A DNA stretch of 64,000 bases from Phlegmacium glaucopus (Eukaryota; Basidiomycota; Agaricomycetes; Agaricales; Cortinariaceae): the NCBI GenBank assembly GCA_015039465.1, contig MU130371.1, positions 38,137 to 102,136 on the forward strand, read 5' to 3'. The notes under the pieces were generated by a model. That model searched no databases, had not been told where the DNA came from, and saw only the letters and a list, made by a program, of their open reading frames with translations. The first letter of the stretch is position 1. Every line of letters begins with the position of its first letter. Below, piece by piece: positions 43,258 to 54,689 of this stretch. Made by a program: the position numbers and the translations under genes.

Positions 43258-44453
43258 TCATGCGATATCCCTTTTTTCAAAGGTGTTCCCGGAGATCGTT
43301 GTGGGTGGATTTTCATCAGCCAACGTAAACTGCGTGTTGCTTTCCAAAGATGAAGTCTCATGATTGTTGGAATTTCCCATTCCGACTCGTACTGCGATCA
43401 TTGTCGGTATAATTCCCTGTTAAAAAAACATTAAATGATAGAAGAGTGTGCGTGAGAATAGGCACGTACATAAGTCATGGTGATAGGTCCGCCGAACAGA
43501 TAGAACTCGTTGGAGTTAAGGCTAAAAAATACGACCCAAAGTAATTCAGCCACGAACAGTACTACACCTGACTCGATCAAGATAGATATGGGGGGTAGAA
43601 CGTCGTTTTTGCTCCACGGATTACGTTCACCCGAGCGTCGAGATGCCAGAGATGTCTTGACGATTTTGAATACCAGCAGACCAGTGAATATGGCGTTCAC
43701 GACTAGAGATAGAGAGAAAGACAATATCCCGATAGGAGTAAACCAGGCTGGCGGATCATTGAATTGCTGTGTCTTTCCAATTATGACCAACTCGCCGACC
43801 AATGTTAATGAAGTGGCTACATCGTAGAGTTAAGCCAAGCGTTAGAGTTTTCAGTGAGTTTTAGCTTGACATACCGAGCGATATTATTGATAAAATGAAA
43901 GGAACAACTATAACGAGCACTTGGCGATTCCACGCTACCCAACAACGGTATATCTAAGGTGCGATGGATGAGTAAATTTCAGGGTTTTTTTAAAAAAAAA
44001 GTAATTACAACGTACCAGGACCCCTTGAGCGATGAAATCGATAAAACTATAAAGTGCGCTGGTGACTATGTTCAGACGCCATGCTAGAATCTGTCTACTT
44101 TGTCCACGCAACTAGGAGTTTATACGAGTTAACTCATGATCTAAGGCCAGTCATAATAGATGCCTTAACTTACAATCGTAAAAAATTCCTCAACGAAGTC
44201 AAGAGCGAAAAAAGCAGTAGACAGCACAAACAGCATTGATAGGGGATATATGAGAAGGTTTTTGTCAGCACTCTTCTTTCGTCTGTGACCTTGAATGTAC
44301 AGGACAAATATGACGCAGTATAATCCTGCGGATTAGATAGATTGAATTAGTGTATGAGTTGAGGGAGATCGTATATCATGTATTTTTACCATAGGCTAGG
44401 CCTTCTAGGACGGTTCCAATGAAAGTGGCCTCGAGGACGGTGAGACCTGACAT
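43258..44453 (-). CDS. 7-TM integral membrane protein, copy 3 (intact)
   Basis: The start is at 44453 and the six-exon layout matches copy 2. Exon 2 reads LYCVIFVLYIQGH and MLFVLSTAFFALDFVEEFF. Exon 3 starts LRGQSRQILAWRLN. The last exon (43416-43258) reads IIPTMIAVRVGMG and ends GNTFEKRDIA. No frameshift was seen. Upstream sequence is nearly the same as that of copy 4, including the CCTATATACCC box. About 1 kb upstream on the other strand lies a broken DUF3328 fragment, repeating the arrangement at copy 4. Confidence 0.75.
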
Positions 44454-44559
44454 AGTAGCAGTATGGGGCTGCGCATAGTCAAACCGATGAAACTCGTCCT
44501 ATATACCCAAGACCAGGCCAGGTTGACTCGGATCAATTAGGTTACAGCGCTGTTACAGC

Positions 44560-45469
44560 CGGCGCAAATAGGTTCTGATATTAGTGATAACGATCAGCTT
44601 CTTTCAACAATATCATCGCGTTAGTTCATCAGGCGGTCAAGTTTCAGTAATGAATTTATACTGTTGAATCAAGTTACTTTTGAGTGCTACCTACTAGACA
44701 TATTATCATTCATAACATAATATCTATTCAAAAACCAAATTTTTTCTCGTTCTCAGAGCTTGCTGGAGTGAAAAGAAATGGGATGGAAAATATGGTGCTA
44801 ATTTGGCAGTCTTTCAAATGTTTGATCGCCTGAGTCACAGGTTGGTCACATCGGTCCGACAAAGCGGCAGGCTCAAGCCCGCCCAGTATACTGCACGTAT
44901 CTTCCTTCACGTCTCTTATGCCTCCTGGTCAGAAGCCTCGAGATGAGAAGGTTGTTCAAACTATAGGCATTTCTGCGAAGGACGTGATCTTGTCACGGAA
45001 TTATTACGTGCATTTTTTCGATGGCAGGGTGTGCAGCACCGTGTGCCACCGTTGAATTGGGCTGGCAAGTTGTGGGGTTTTGGTTGAATTAAGCATGGGA
45101 CTCAGAGGGTGTATGTAAGCTGCAGGAGTTGTCTCTGAGGTTCTCTGAATGCTCATGATATTGTTGAGCTCAAGAATAATATTTCAAACTTTTGGGTCTG
45201 TCACGCTGATAAGACCGGCAACTAAAAGTTTATTGATCAAGACTAGAATTTGATATCTAGTAATGAGTTGTGATGGCAGACGAATCTTGGTACGAGACTA
45301 ATCATCGCGTATCAACAAGTCAGGAAATCATTCCAACAAATTGCGGTGCGTCTGGTTTCATAATCGAAACACAATGTGAGCTGTCAGATAATTCCAGACC
45401 ACACGTTGACCCGGGAACAGGATTCTATCGATCAATGCATATATCCACTAGGAAAGTTATACTCCCACT
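44560..45469. other. Intergenic, no complete gene
   Basis: 44440-44640 resembles the shared promoter of copy 4. 45300-45470 resembles 47190-47360, the 5' region of the intact DUF3328 gene. No independent gene is supported. Confidence 0.45.
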
Positions 45470-45692
45470 ACACCCAAATTGTAAGATTGAGGGACAGACA
45501 ACATTCACTGCATATCCCGTTGCAAGAACACCATATCGACTTTCGGTTCCGTGGTCAACCTCGATAATCGCCTTATCATCACTACTGTTTAATGTAGTGT
45601 TAATCACAGTTTGGTGGAGGTCAAGTCACCCGCGGCGAAGCGTTATATTGTGCGTTTTGTATCTCTCAGCTTCATTTGCTATAAATTGTGAT
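45470..45692 (+). pseudogene. DUF3328/UstYa-like 5' fragment
   Basis: Homologous to exon 1 and part of intron 1 of the gene at 47365 (YPVARTPYRLSVPWSTS, then a membrane helix IIALSSLLFNVVLITVWW). Similarity stops at 45692 and the catalytic domain is missing, because the 3' flank of the next 7-TM gene begins there. It is a truncated duplicate. Confidence 0.65.
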
Positions 45693-45787
45693 GATTGCTT
45701 GACTATTGACCTATACTGTACATGCCATTTTACCATTCCCACTATATTTTACGTTTGGAAGAAATATACGGTTAAAAGTTTTCATAT

Positions 45788-47018
45788 TTAATCAGTTTCC
45801 TTCGAGTCTTGTGAATACAGTGTCCGACTGGTGTGGGAATCCCTCCATCCAAAGGTATTCCCGGAAATCTTCGTAGGTGAATTTTCATCAGCCATCGCAA
45901 ACTGCATATTGCTTTCCAGAGATGAAGTCTGATGGTTTTTGGGATTTCCCATTCCGACTCGTACTACGATCATTGTCGGTATAATTCCCTGTTGAAAAAA
46001 AGAAACATTAAATGATAGAAGAGTGTGCGTGAGAGAATAGGCACGTACATAAGTCATGGCGATCGGTCCACCGAGTAGATAGAACTCGTTGGATTCAAGA
46101 CTGAATAATACGACCCAAAGTAATTCAACCACGAACAGGACTACACCTGACTCAATCAAGATAGATATGAGGGGTAGAAGGTCGTTTTTTGCCAGAGGGT
46201 TACGTGCACCCGAGCGTCGAAATGCCAGAGATGACTTGACGATTTTGAATACCAGGAGACCAGTGAATATGGCGTTCACAGCCAGAGATAGAGAGAAAGA
46301 CAATATCCCGATAGGAGTAAACCAGGCTGGCGGATCGGCGAATTGCTGTGTCTTTGCAAGTATAACCAATTCGCCGACTAATGTTAATGAAGTAGCTGCA
46401 TCCTAGAGTTAGCCAGTGTAGAAGTTTGCAGTGAGCTTTGACTTACCGAGCGATATTATTGATAAGATGAAAGGAACAACTATAACGAGCACTTGGCGAT
46501 TCCATACTACCCAGCAACGGTATATCTAAGGTGCGATGGATGAGTAAATTTAAGGGTTTGTGTATAAAAAAAGAGAAATTACGACGTACCAGGACCCCTT
46601 GAGCGATGAAATCGATAAAACTATAAAGTGCGCTGGTAATTATGTTCAGACGCCATACTAAAAACTGTCTTCTTTGTCCACGCATCTAGGAGTTTATATG
46701 AATTAACTTCTAGGGCCAGTCATAGTAGATGGCTCACTCACGATCGTCAAAAATTCCTCAGCGAAATCAAGAGCGAAAAAAACAGTACATAGCACAAACA
46801 GAATCGATAGGGGATAAATGAGAAGGTTGCGGTCAACACTCTTCTTGCGTGTGTGAACTTGAATGTACAGGATAAATATGACGCAGTATAGTCCTGCGGA
46901 TTAGATAGGTTTGAATAGGTGTATGGAGGGAGATCGTATATCATGAATTTTTACCATAGGCTAGGCCTTCCAGGACGGTTCCAATGAAAGTGGCCTCCAG
47001 GACGGTGAGATCTGACAT
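45788..47018 (-). CDS. 7-TM integral membrane protein, copy 4 (intact)
   Basis: Starts MSDLTVLEATFIGTVLEGL at 47018. The exon pattern is the same as in copies 2 and 3, with GTAAGT and GTACGT donors. The C-terminus is longer: after GNTFGWRDS it continues to a stop at 45788. Exon 2 reads LYCVIFILYIQVH and ILFVLCTVFFALDFAEEFL. Transcription diverges from the DUF3328 gene at 47365 across a 346-bp spacer, which suggests joint control. Function is unknown. Confidence 0.75.
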
Positions 47019-47364
47019 GGTAGCAGTATGGGGCTGCGCATAGTCAAACGGCATGAAACTCGTCCTATATACCCAACAAGACCCGGCCAGTATACTACTT
47101 CTAGATTGACTCAGATCAATTGTTTCTTGGCAGGTTACAGCAAGCCACAGCCGGCGCAAATAGGCTCTGATAACAATCAGCTTCTTTTATCGCGTATCAT
47201 TGCAACGAGTCAGGAAATCATTCCAACCATTTGCGGCGTCACTGCGTCTGGTTACATAATCGAAACACAACGTGACCTGTCAGACCCGAAACAGATCACA
47301 CGGGAACAGGATTCTATCGAGCCATATATTCACAGCAAAGTTATACTCATTCTATGCTAAGGTC
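47019..47364. promoter_or_regulatory. Divergent promoter region of 7-TM copy 4 and UstYa-like gene a
   Basis: 346 bp between the two start codons. A minus-strand TATATAGG (about 47064-47071) lies about 50 nt upstream of the 7-TM ATG and is conserved in the other copies (near 22378 and 44511). The block upstream of the DUF3328 start is conserved in the broken duplicate near 45300-45470. Confidence 0.55.
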
Positions 47365-48246
47365 ATGCCGACCCATTACACTCAAGTTCCAACTTGTGAG
47401 ACCGAGGGACAGACGTTATCATATCCAGTTGCAAGAACACCACATCGACTTTCGGTTCCGTGGTCAACGTCCTCGATAATCGCCGTATTATCACTACTGC
47501 TCAATGTAGTGTTAATCATAGTTTGGTTGAGGTCAAGTCACCGCGGCGAAGCGGTATATTGTGCGTTTTGTATCTCTCAGCTTCATTTGCTATAACGAGA
47601 CTCAGGCCTCCGGAAATATCAGCCCCTGTAGATGTTGGTCTGGAGTACTCCCCTGTCAAATTCCAAAGTTTCCACACTAAGAATCGGTCCATATTTGACA
47701 TGCCTCCGTCACCTGAGGTAGACGCCGCCTGGGAAGCTCTTTACAATAGTTCGTGGCAGTTTCCATTACTTCTATCTTGGCTCATATCCTTATTGCTGTT
47801 TAAGCGGCCGCTATTAGATTAACCAAGAAGGAAGCCGCCAAGCTCCCAAACAATACTTTGCCTATACCTGGAGAATCAGATGGCTATATAGGTGCGCTAT
47901 ACGTGTTTCATCAACTTCATTGTCTGGTGAGCTTCTATCTTTTGATATACGTTCCGATAAACTTATGTATTCCCAGGACGTAATTCGTCAAACGCTTTAT
48001 GCAAGTCATTACAATAACACCTTCGACGATTCCGTTATCCGTTATTGCCTCTCTGGACTACGGCAGTCTTTCATGTGCTCAGCAGATACCAGCGTTATAG
48101 TCTGGCAGTGGTCCGATGTTCAACAACAAGCTGTGGAACGAACTGATGTTCCTCATTCGTGTAGAGATTTCACAAGAATCCAGGATTGGGTTCGCTCTCG
48201 TTATGTCAACCTAGAGTCTTTGAATTTTACGTCAACGAGTCCGTAG
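47365..48246 (+). CDS. UstYa-like (DUF3328) protein a, second HxxHC motif lost
   Basis: Four exons (47365-47531, 47606-47748, 47805-47926, 47977-48246) give 233 residues in frame. One N-terminal membrane helix (SSIIAVLSLLLNVVLIIVW) is followed by RPPEISAPVDVGLEYSPVKF and PSPEVDAAWEALY, typical of DUF3328. The first motif is intact in YVFHQLHCLDVIRQ. The second, expected HxxHC before LSGLRQSFMC, reads VIRYC, so both His are replaced. UstYa-family proteins are oxidases or cyclases in fungal peptide pathways; loss of one motif may mean changed or lost catalysis. It could be a decaying gene, but the frame is open. Confidence 0.8.
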
Positions 48247-48427
48247 ACTCAACCCCCTGTTTCATACCTGAAGTCAACTTATCTACCCGTGTCATTCATG
48301 AGGCAGATCCGGTTAGGTAATGATCAATTATCAACACTGCGTGGTAAATGCACAGCGCGACGCAAATGATACCAATCTCTTGCCCATCTCTTAATTCGGA
48401 TCCATTTCGCACCGTTTTGTGGATACT

Positions 48428-49138
48428 ATGAAGATCACACATACCCCGACCGTGATGATGAAGCTCATCGTCTCTGCTTCGTTCGTCTTATTTATTGCCA
48501 ACTGCATTCTTGTAGCGCATCAGTACCAAGTCGTCAATAAATTTGTCTCAAAGAGTATTTATCTCAACGATAGTAAGTTTGCTTTATTTACTGGTCACAT
48601 TCAATACTAAATCGCGACAATGAAAGAGGATGATCCAAACCTCGAGAAGTTACCAGTCGACTTTGAACAAGTTGCAATGACCATAGAACCAAATGAGCGC
48701 TTCTCTCTTATTGACGACAAAGCTTGGGCAAACACACTCGCTCCGAAACGTGGTTTCATTCGACTAGGACCCGAAGGTCGGTCGTTCGCGGTTGGCCTCT
48801 ACCATCAAATTCACTGCGTAAACGCCCTCCGATTTTCTTATACCGTCGCCAGAGATGGTCTAGTAACGGATCCCCAAGTACTGAGGGGGAAAATCGACCA
48901 TGATAACCATTGTTTTCAATTCATCCGACAAAGTATCCAATGCAAAGCCGACACTACCCTCGTGCCAATTACACAGCCAAATCGTAATATGTCCCTTGCT
49001 GCAATGGGATTCGGAAACATGCATCGATGTCGGAATTGGGCAGATGTTAGGCGGTTCATAGTTGAAAATCAAGCTCAATGGGATGCTATTCCATTATACA
49101 ATGAAACATCAGGACGACACGTTGAATTCGATACATGA
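48428..49138 (+). CDS. UstYa-like (DUF3328) oxidase b
   Basis: Two exons (48428-48572 and 48627-49138, branch point TACTAA) give 218 residues. An N-terminal membrane anchor (KLIVSASFVLFIANCILVA) precedes the domain GFIRLGPEGRSFAVGLYHQ. Both catalytic motifs are present: HQIHC, and HDNHC in the stretch DHDNHCFQFIRQSIQC. A conserved HRCRNWADVRRF tail follows. UstYa-type enzymes form cross-links or oxidise side chains in ustiloxin, asperipin and related ribosomal peptides, acting in the secretory pathway. The gene lies 1.3 kb upstream of the secreted-peptide array and on the same strand. Confidence 0.85.
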
Positions 49139-49420
49139 CGAAATTGGGAGTGAGGCTGTGGCATTAGTTATTTTTTTTAATAATAGATTTTGACAGTTTG
49201 AAATTAATTGAAATACATAATCACTTACTCACCGTTTTGTGACAAGGATTCAATTTGGTAATGGTTCAGATCCTTATCGAAGATGCCCCGAGTACCGTAA
49301 GTAAGCTACCAACAGGGTCATGGCGGTGCAAGTGCCACTCGGAGTAGCAGAGAAAGAACAACTTGAAGTACTACTACTAGTCTCAGAGACGCAGTAATTC
49401 CCGCCAGTTCCACTTTCCCA

Positions 49421-49767
49421 ATGCTATCAAACAAATACACCCCCGTAGCCCTCAACGACGAAGAGGACAAACCTTCTGAATCGCATCCTACGCCCCAGTC
49501 GGGGAATACAATATCCATAAGCAAGGGAATACTAGGGTTATTCCTCATCCTCACCATCCTAAACATGATACTCGCTGCTGTAAATGGATATTACTCGGCG
49601 CGTATGACGAAGCTCCTACAAGAATACGAAGAGAAACCGCTCTCTTCACTACCGCACATCGATCCTTTCAATGGACAGTACCGGAATCCACCACTAGCAG
49701 GTAATTAGGAGTTGTACTATATTGTGGCGATAATTCTGATTTGATTTTGCTAAACCTAGATTACTGA
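49421..49767 (+). CDS. 95-aa single-TM protein, DUF3328-associated type
   Basis: Two exons (49421-49700 and 49760-49767) give 95 residues; without splicing the frame ends at nearly the same length. An acidic N-terminus (YTPVALNDEEDKPSES) is followed by one helix (GILGLFLILTILNMILAAV) and a tail with SLPHIDPFNGQYRNPP. The LPxxDPF element after the helix recalls the segment preceding the catalytic domain in basidiomycete DUF3328 proteins, and short single-TM relatives that I recall near them. No HxxHC motif is present. It may be a truncated relative or a partner subunit. Confidence 0.6.
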
Positions 49768-49779
49768 AACGTTTTTATG

Positions 49780-50330
49780 ATCGACTACCATTGGGGTATT
49801 TTAATTTGGACAGAACAGGTAAGCCAGCATACGTCGTCTGCTGAATCACCTACTTTTCATTTCCCTCCCAGACAGCACGAGGCTCAAGGACACTTGATGG
49901 GATGCCGAAAGGGGGCCAAAACGATTGAATTACAAATATCTTCGTCCCGTACTTGCCTATCTCCCAGTGCCAATAGTACAAAATAATGGAAGCATGTCAG
50001 ACCAGAAGGCGAGCAGTTGCCGTTAACATTCAATGTTAGTTGAAATATGGCGCGGGTGCTATCCCAGTCGTGATGAAAAGGTATTGAGGTTAATCGGGCT
50101 TTGGCGTGGCTTCCTCAGGCTGTACCAGCGCTGAGCGCCATCGTCGATTCTCAGCAAGACCGCGCTGCCATGACAGCCAAGGTGACCAGGGTTCCGCACT
50201 TAATGAGTCGAACGGCCCTATTAAAATTGATAATCATCACGCACTGGTGGACTCTAGACTCGGAGTCTAGAGACCTTCAATTCATCGCGTAGCATTTTGG
50301 GAATGAAGCGGTGAAGCAGTGTTGGACTTA
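49780..50330. other. Spacer before the peptide array
   Basis: No gene is supported. From about 50100 it resembles the spacer found upstream of the other array members (GGCGTGGCTTCCT, then CGCACT...GGTGGACTC), so the repeated unit begins here. Confidence 0.5.
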
Positions 50331-50408
50331 GTATATATAGATAGGAAGGAAGACTAACCAATGTTGGAACTAAACAGACGATAAGTTTGAAACCCCATTA
50401 TCATCACA

Positions 50409-50640
50409 ATGTTCTTTCCAAAATGCTGCTACATAATGCTCTTCATGATAGTCCTAGCATCCTACACTCCTAGTGCACGAGGTTGATATCCTGAAATTCT
50501 ATTTCATCCTTGAAACGGTTTTCATCTAATGATGTGTATCATATCTAGCCCTTCCGAGTCTACCATTCTTCCGCGGTGCCGATGGAGAGGAACCCGTAAG
50601 GAACCTGTTGGACAAGTTGGAACCTGGTCACCACAAGTAG
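50409..50640 (+). CDS. Small secreted peptide P1 (FFRG family)
   Basis: Exons 50409-50481 and 50549-50640 encode 54 residues. The signal sequence contains CCYIMLFMIVLASYTP; the usual CTP is YTP here. After the phase-1 intron comes LPSLPFFRGADGEEPVRN and a basic end GHHK. TATATATAG lies at 50332, 77 nt upstream of the ATG. The mature part has no Cys and no dibasic site. Function is unknown. It is the first member of the array, nearest to the UstYa-like genes, and shares the ADGEEP run with P6. Confidence 0.75.
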
Positions 50641-51224
50641 GAGCAAAAGTTCCGCCGGTTAGAGATAATTCCCTTTTCTTTAAATTGTACCTTAAGCTTA
50701 TTGATCCGGAATGTCACTTCCCCGTAGTCCTCCTCGAGTCATTAGATATATAATTATATGGATGATGACTGCCAGCAAATTCTGGCAAGGACTTACTATT
50801 TACTATTTTGTTTCCATTCTTTTTTAGTTGGATTGGACCTTGGGAATACATAATGTATCGCTCTGTAAAATTCATACATACCCTTACTTTCACGGCGAGT
50901 GCGATCCAAGTCAACCAGATTACGATTGAAAGTTTCACAATACAGTATCCCAACTCGCCATGGTGACGGTTTTGGCGTGGGCTTCCGATCATCATCAGCG
51001 CCTTCATCATTAATATTATCAGCAAGACGGCAGTGCCAAGACAATGATTTCGTATTTCATGATTCGAACGACCTAGTAAATATTTGATACACATCACGCA
51101 CTCAGGCTAGTGCAGTGGACTCAGAGACCCGCAGTTCAACGATAGCATATTAGGGAAGGAAGCAGTGTCGGACCTAGTGTATATAAGTAACAAGGGAAAA
51201 GTCACTAATGCTCGAACACACCCA

Positions 51225-51281
51225 CACTATCACATTATCACATTATCACATTATCACATTATCGCATAATCGCATTATCAC
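51225..51281 (+). repeat. ATTATCAC octamer array in the 5' UTR of P2
   Basis: About seven octamers CACATTAT, some with a G variant, end two bases before the ATG. P3 has about four (52895-52929); P1 and P4-P6 have one or a degenerate one. Confidence 0.85.
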
Positions 51282-51282
51282 A

Positions 51283-51518
51283 ATGTTCTATCCCAAATTC
51301 TACTGCATAATCTTCTGCATCATAGCCTTAGTATCCTGCACTCCTACAATTAACGTTCAGCGAGGTGTCGTCGAACCAGGTTAGAATGGTTATTCCACTG
51401 CATCTTTTGAAGCGGTTTTCATCTAATATATTATATCATTCTAGAGACTCCAGGCTGGGATACAGAATTCTTCCGAGGCAAGAGTGACGAGGAGCCCGAC
51501 CGGGACAACGAAAAGTAG
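51283..51518 (+). CDS. Small secreted peptide P2 (FFRG family)
   Basis: Exons 51283-51379 and 51445-51518 encode 56 residues. The signal sequence FYCIIFCIIALVSCTP is followed by INVQRGVVEP. The intron is at the same phase and place as in the paralogues. Exon 2 gives TPGWDTEFFRGKSDEEPDRD and a short NEK end. TATATAA lies at 51180. The Trp before FFRG is unique to P2. No Cys is present after the signal region. The 5' UTR has the longest octamer array. Confidence 0.8.
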
Positions 51519-51549
51519 GAGCCAGGTTTCTTGTCGGTAGAGATAATTC

Positions 51550-52830
51550 CATTCTCTTTTCAAATATACCTATTGACCGGAGTGTCAGTTCCATGCAGTT
51601 GTTTCTCTCTCTGAATCGACTCGGACAGTTTCACGCTAGATGTATATAGTATATGGCAACTACTAGTAATTATTCAAGGGCTGGGCGCTATCTATGGTTT
51701 CAACTCAACGCGATTACGATTGAAGGTTTTGCGGCCGAAAGTGGATTTTCTGGTGGACATTTTTCAATACACTCTAGGGTTGTAGTTGTAGTTTATGCTA
51801 GTTGGTATTTGCAAGTCCATATTCTATCAAGATTATTTTTACAACAAAGGGATAAAATTGCGCCATGCGTACCTCGATGATCAACTTATTGGTTCCTAGT
51901 AGCTAAAAGCACGCACGTCGGGGATTTTGTTCCTAGGCGTTACCTTTTTGGAACTGAAGACTCCGTGATCGCTATCCTTCTAACAGAAGTTCTCCGATGC
52001 AAGTGATCTCGGCCTCCATTTGAAGCCTTCACTGTAATGAGATTTGTATCCTGCATACTCATAGCGCCGAAATCCCGTAACGCATATCGAGGTAGCTGTG
52101 ATCGAGGTAGGCTGTTAACGATTATCTTCGCTCTATACTACAAACCGTGCCTGCCGGGCTAAGAAAATCCAAACATCCTAACTCTATCACTAACCCGTGG
52201 TTAATCAGGGTACCAAGTTTTGCCGTGGCTTCCTATACCCAGCGCTTATATGGCGACTGCCAGTAAATTCTGGCAAAGATTATTATTTAATGATTCCATT
52301 CTCTTTAGTTGGATTGGACCTTGGGGATACATAATGTATCGCACTGTAAAATTCATAACCCTTACTTTCACGGCCAGTGCGATCCGAATCAACTAGATCA
52401 CTGATTCACGATTGAAAGTTTCATTTTATACTTGACTTCTGTCATAAACCCATACTTGTCGTAACCCATAACCGGTGATAACCCATGGATTTGAGCATCC
52501 AGCAGCATAAAACACCTCTCTTCAAACCCATACTCTGTGAAAATCCATGGTTTCTGATGTCCACGGAGGGGTATAAGTATACAATATGTATGCATAAACC
52601 AATGCCAACCCTCTGACCCTGGGTCCCTGACCTGAACCCTGGCGCCATGGTGACGGCTTCCTATCGGCATCAGCTCATCATCATCAGCGGGGTGGCAGTG
52701 TCAAGACAAAAGGTTCCGTAGTATTTCACCTATTAAAAGTATCTGATACGCATCGCGCACTCTGGCTAGTGGACTCAGTAACCCGCAGTTCAATAATAAT
52801 ATGTTTAGGGAAGGAAGCAGTGTCGAGCCT
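51550..52830. other. Spacer between P2 and P3
   Basis: No gene is supported. The spacer blocks of the array are present, with a partial second copy of the GGTTGGATTGGACCTTGGG block near 52310 and an ACCCATGG-containing stretch (52460-52560) shared with 53930-54030. Confidence 0.5.
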
Positions 52831-52930
52831 AGTATATATAAGTAACAAGGGAAACACACTAATGTTCGAACTACACAGCCGAAAGCTTGAAACCCACATT
52901 ATCACATTATCACATTATCACATTATCACG

Positions 52931-53163
52931 ATGTTCTTTTCCAAGTTCTGCATGATAGTCCTCTGCATGATAGTCCTAGCGTCCTGCACTCCTACAAATA
53001 ACGTTCAGCGAGGTGTCATCGCACGATTCAAAGGTTAGAACCTTATTTCCACTGCATCTTGAAGAGGTTTTATCTAAGATATTATATCATTCTAGGAGGT
53101 CCAGAATTCTTCCGAGGCGTTGTAGAGGAGGAACCCGCCAGGGACAACTCGAAGAGTGATTAA
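52931..53163 (+). CDS. Small secreted peptide P3 (FFRG family), shortened end
   Basis: Exons 52931-53033 and 53096-53163 encode 56 residues. The signal sequence contains MIVLCMIVLASCTP, then NNVQRGVIARFKG. Exon 2 gives PEFFRGVVEEEPARDNSKSD and a TAA. In P4, P5 and P6 the same place reads a His codon followed by Asp-Lys-stop, so P3 lost three C-terminal residues through a new stop. TATATATAA lies at 52833. The upstream octamer array has about four units. Confidence 0.8.
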
Positions 53164-53169
53164 GACAAG

Positions 53170-54330
53170 TAGGAGCAAGGTTTCTTCTCGGTAGATATAA
53201 TTCCGTTATTCTTTAAATATACCTATTGATTCCGAAGTGTCAACCCCCATGCAGTTGTTTTCTCTCTGCCAAATCGAATCGGACAGTTCAAGTTAGATGT
53301 ATATAATATAGGGCAACTGCTAGGACATTCAAGGACTGGGCGCTATTTAAGGTTTCGACGTGTAGAGATCATACTATACCCTTACTTTCACGCCGAGTAC
53401 TATCCAAGTCAACGCGACTACGATAGAAAGGTTTTGCAGCCAAAAGTGATTTTTCTGATGGACATTTTTTAATATACTCGGGTCTATGGTTGTGGTCAAG
53501 TTGTACTAGTAGTTGTAGTTTATGCTAGTATGGTATTTTATTTGAAAGTCCATATTCTATCAAGATGATCTTAAAACGGAGAGATGAAGAAGTTGCGCCA
53601 TGCGGACTTCGATGATCAAATTGGTTCTAGGCTAGAAGCGTGCACGTCTTCGGCGATTTGTTCCTCGGCGTTACGTTTAGAAGTCTCCGATGCAAGCAGA
53701 GTATCAGGTTTTGGCGTGGCTTCCTATACCCACCCGCTTGTATGGAAATTCTGGCAAGGGCTACTAGTTAATGTTTCCACTCTGTTTTAGTTGGGATTGG
53801 ACCTTTGGAATACATAATGTATTGCTCTGTAAAATTCATAACCCTTACTTTCACGGGCCAGTGCGATCCGAATCAACCAGATTACGATTGAAAGCTTCAT
53901 AATACAGTCGAATCTGTCATAAACTCATACTTGTCGTAACCGGTGATAACCCATGGTTTTGACCGTCCACCAGCAGAAGTACCCTATAACACATCTCTTA
54001 AAACCCATACTCTGTGAAAACCCATGGTTTTTAATGTCCACGGAGGGGTATATGTATACAATATGTATACATAAGTAACATAACCAGTGCCAACTCTGAC
54101 CCTGACCTGAACCCTGGCGCCATGGTGACGGTTTTTGGCGTAGGCTTCGTATCGGCATCAGCGCCCCCATCATCATCAGCAAGATGGGCGGTGCCAGTAC
54201 CGAGACAAATGGTTCCGCATTTCAATGATTCGAACGACCTAATACTTATTTGATACACATCACGCACCCAGGCTACTGGACTCAGAACCCGCAATTTATA
54301 ACATAATGGGAAGAAAGCAGTGTCGGGCCT
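53170..54330. other. Spacer between P3 and P4
   Basis: No gene is supported. The conserved spacer blocks of the array are present in the same order as in the other units. Confidence 0.5.
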
Positions 54331-54420
54331 AGTATATATAGGTAACAAAGGGAAAACTCACTAATTGTGTGAACTACACAGCCGAAAGTTTGAATCCCCC
54401 CCCCCACATTATCACGAATC

Positions 54421-54672
54421 ATGATGTTCTTCCCCAAGTTCTACTGCATAATATTCTCCATGATAGCCTTAGTATCCTGCACTCCTATAATTAGCGTTCA
54501 GCGAGGTGTCATCGTCGCACGAGGTTAGAATGGTTATTTCCACTGTATCTTTTGAAGCGGTTTTCATCTAATATATTATATCATTCTAGAGCCTCTGGAT
54601 CCAGGATTCTTCCGAGGCATTGGTAGTGATGAACCCGACAGGGACAACCTGAAGAATGATCATGATAAGTAG
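54421..54672 (+). CDS. Small secreted peptide P4 (FFRG family)
   Basis: Exons 54421-54523 and 54590-54672 encode 61 residues if the first of two adjacent ATGs is used. The signal sequence CIIFSMIALVSCTP leads to SVQRGVIVARE. Exon 2 gives LDPGFFRGIGSDEPDRDNLK and an NDHDK end. TATATATAG is at 54333, 88 nt upstream. A C-run at about 54396-54405 precedes a single octamer. There is no Cys after the signal region and no KR/RR/KK site. Confidence 0.8.
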
Positions 54673-54689
54673 AGGCCAGGTTTCTTGTC

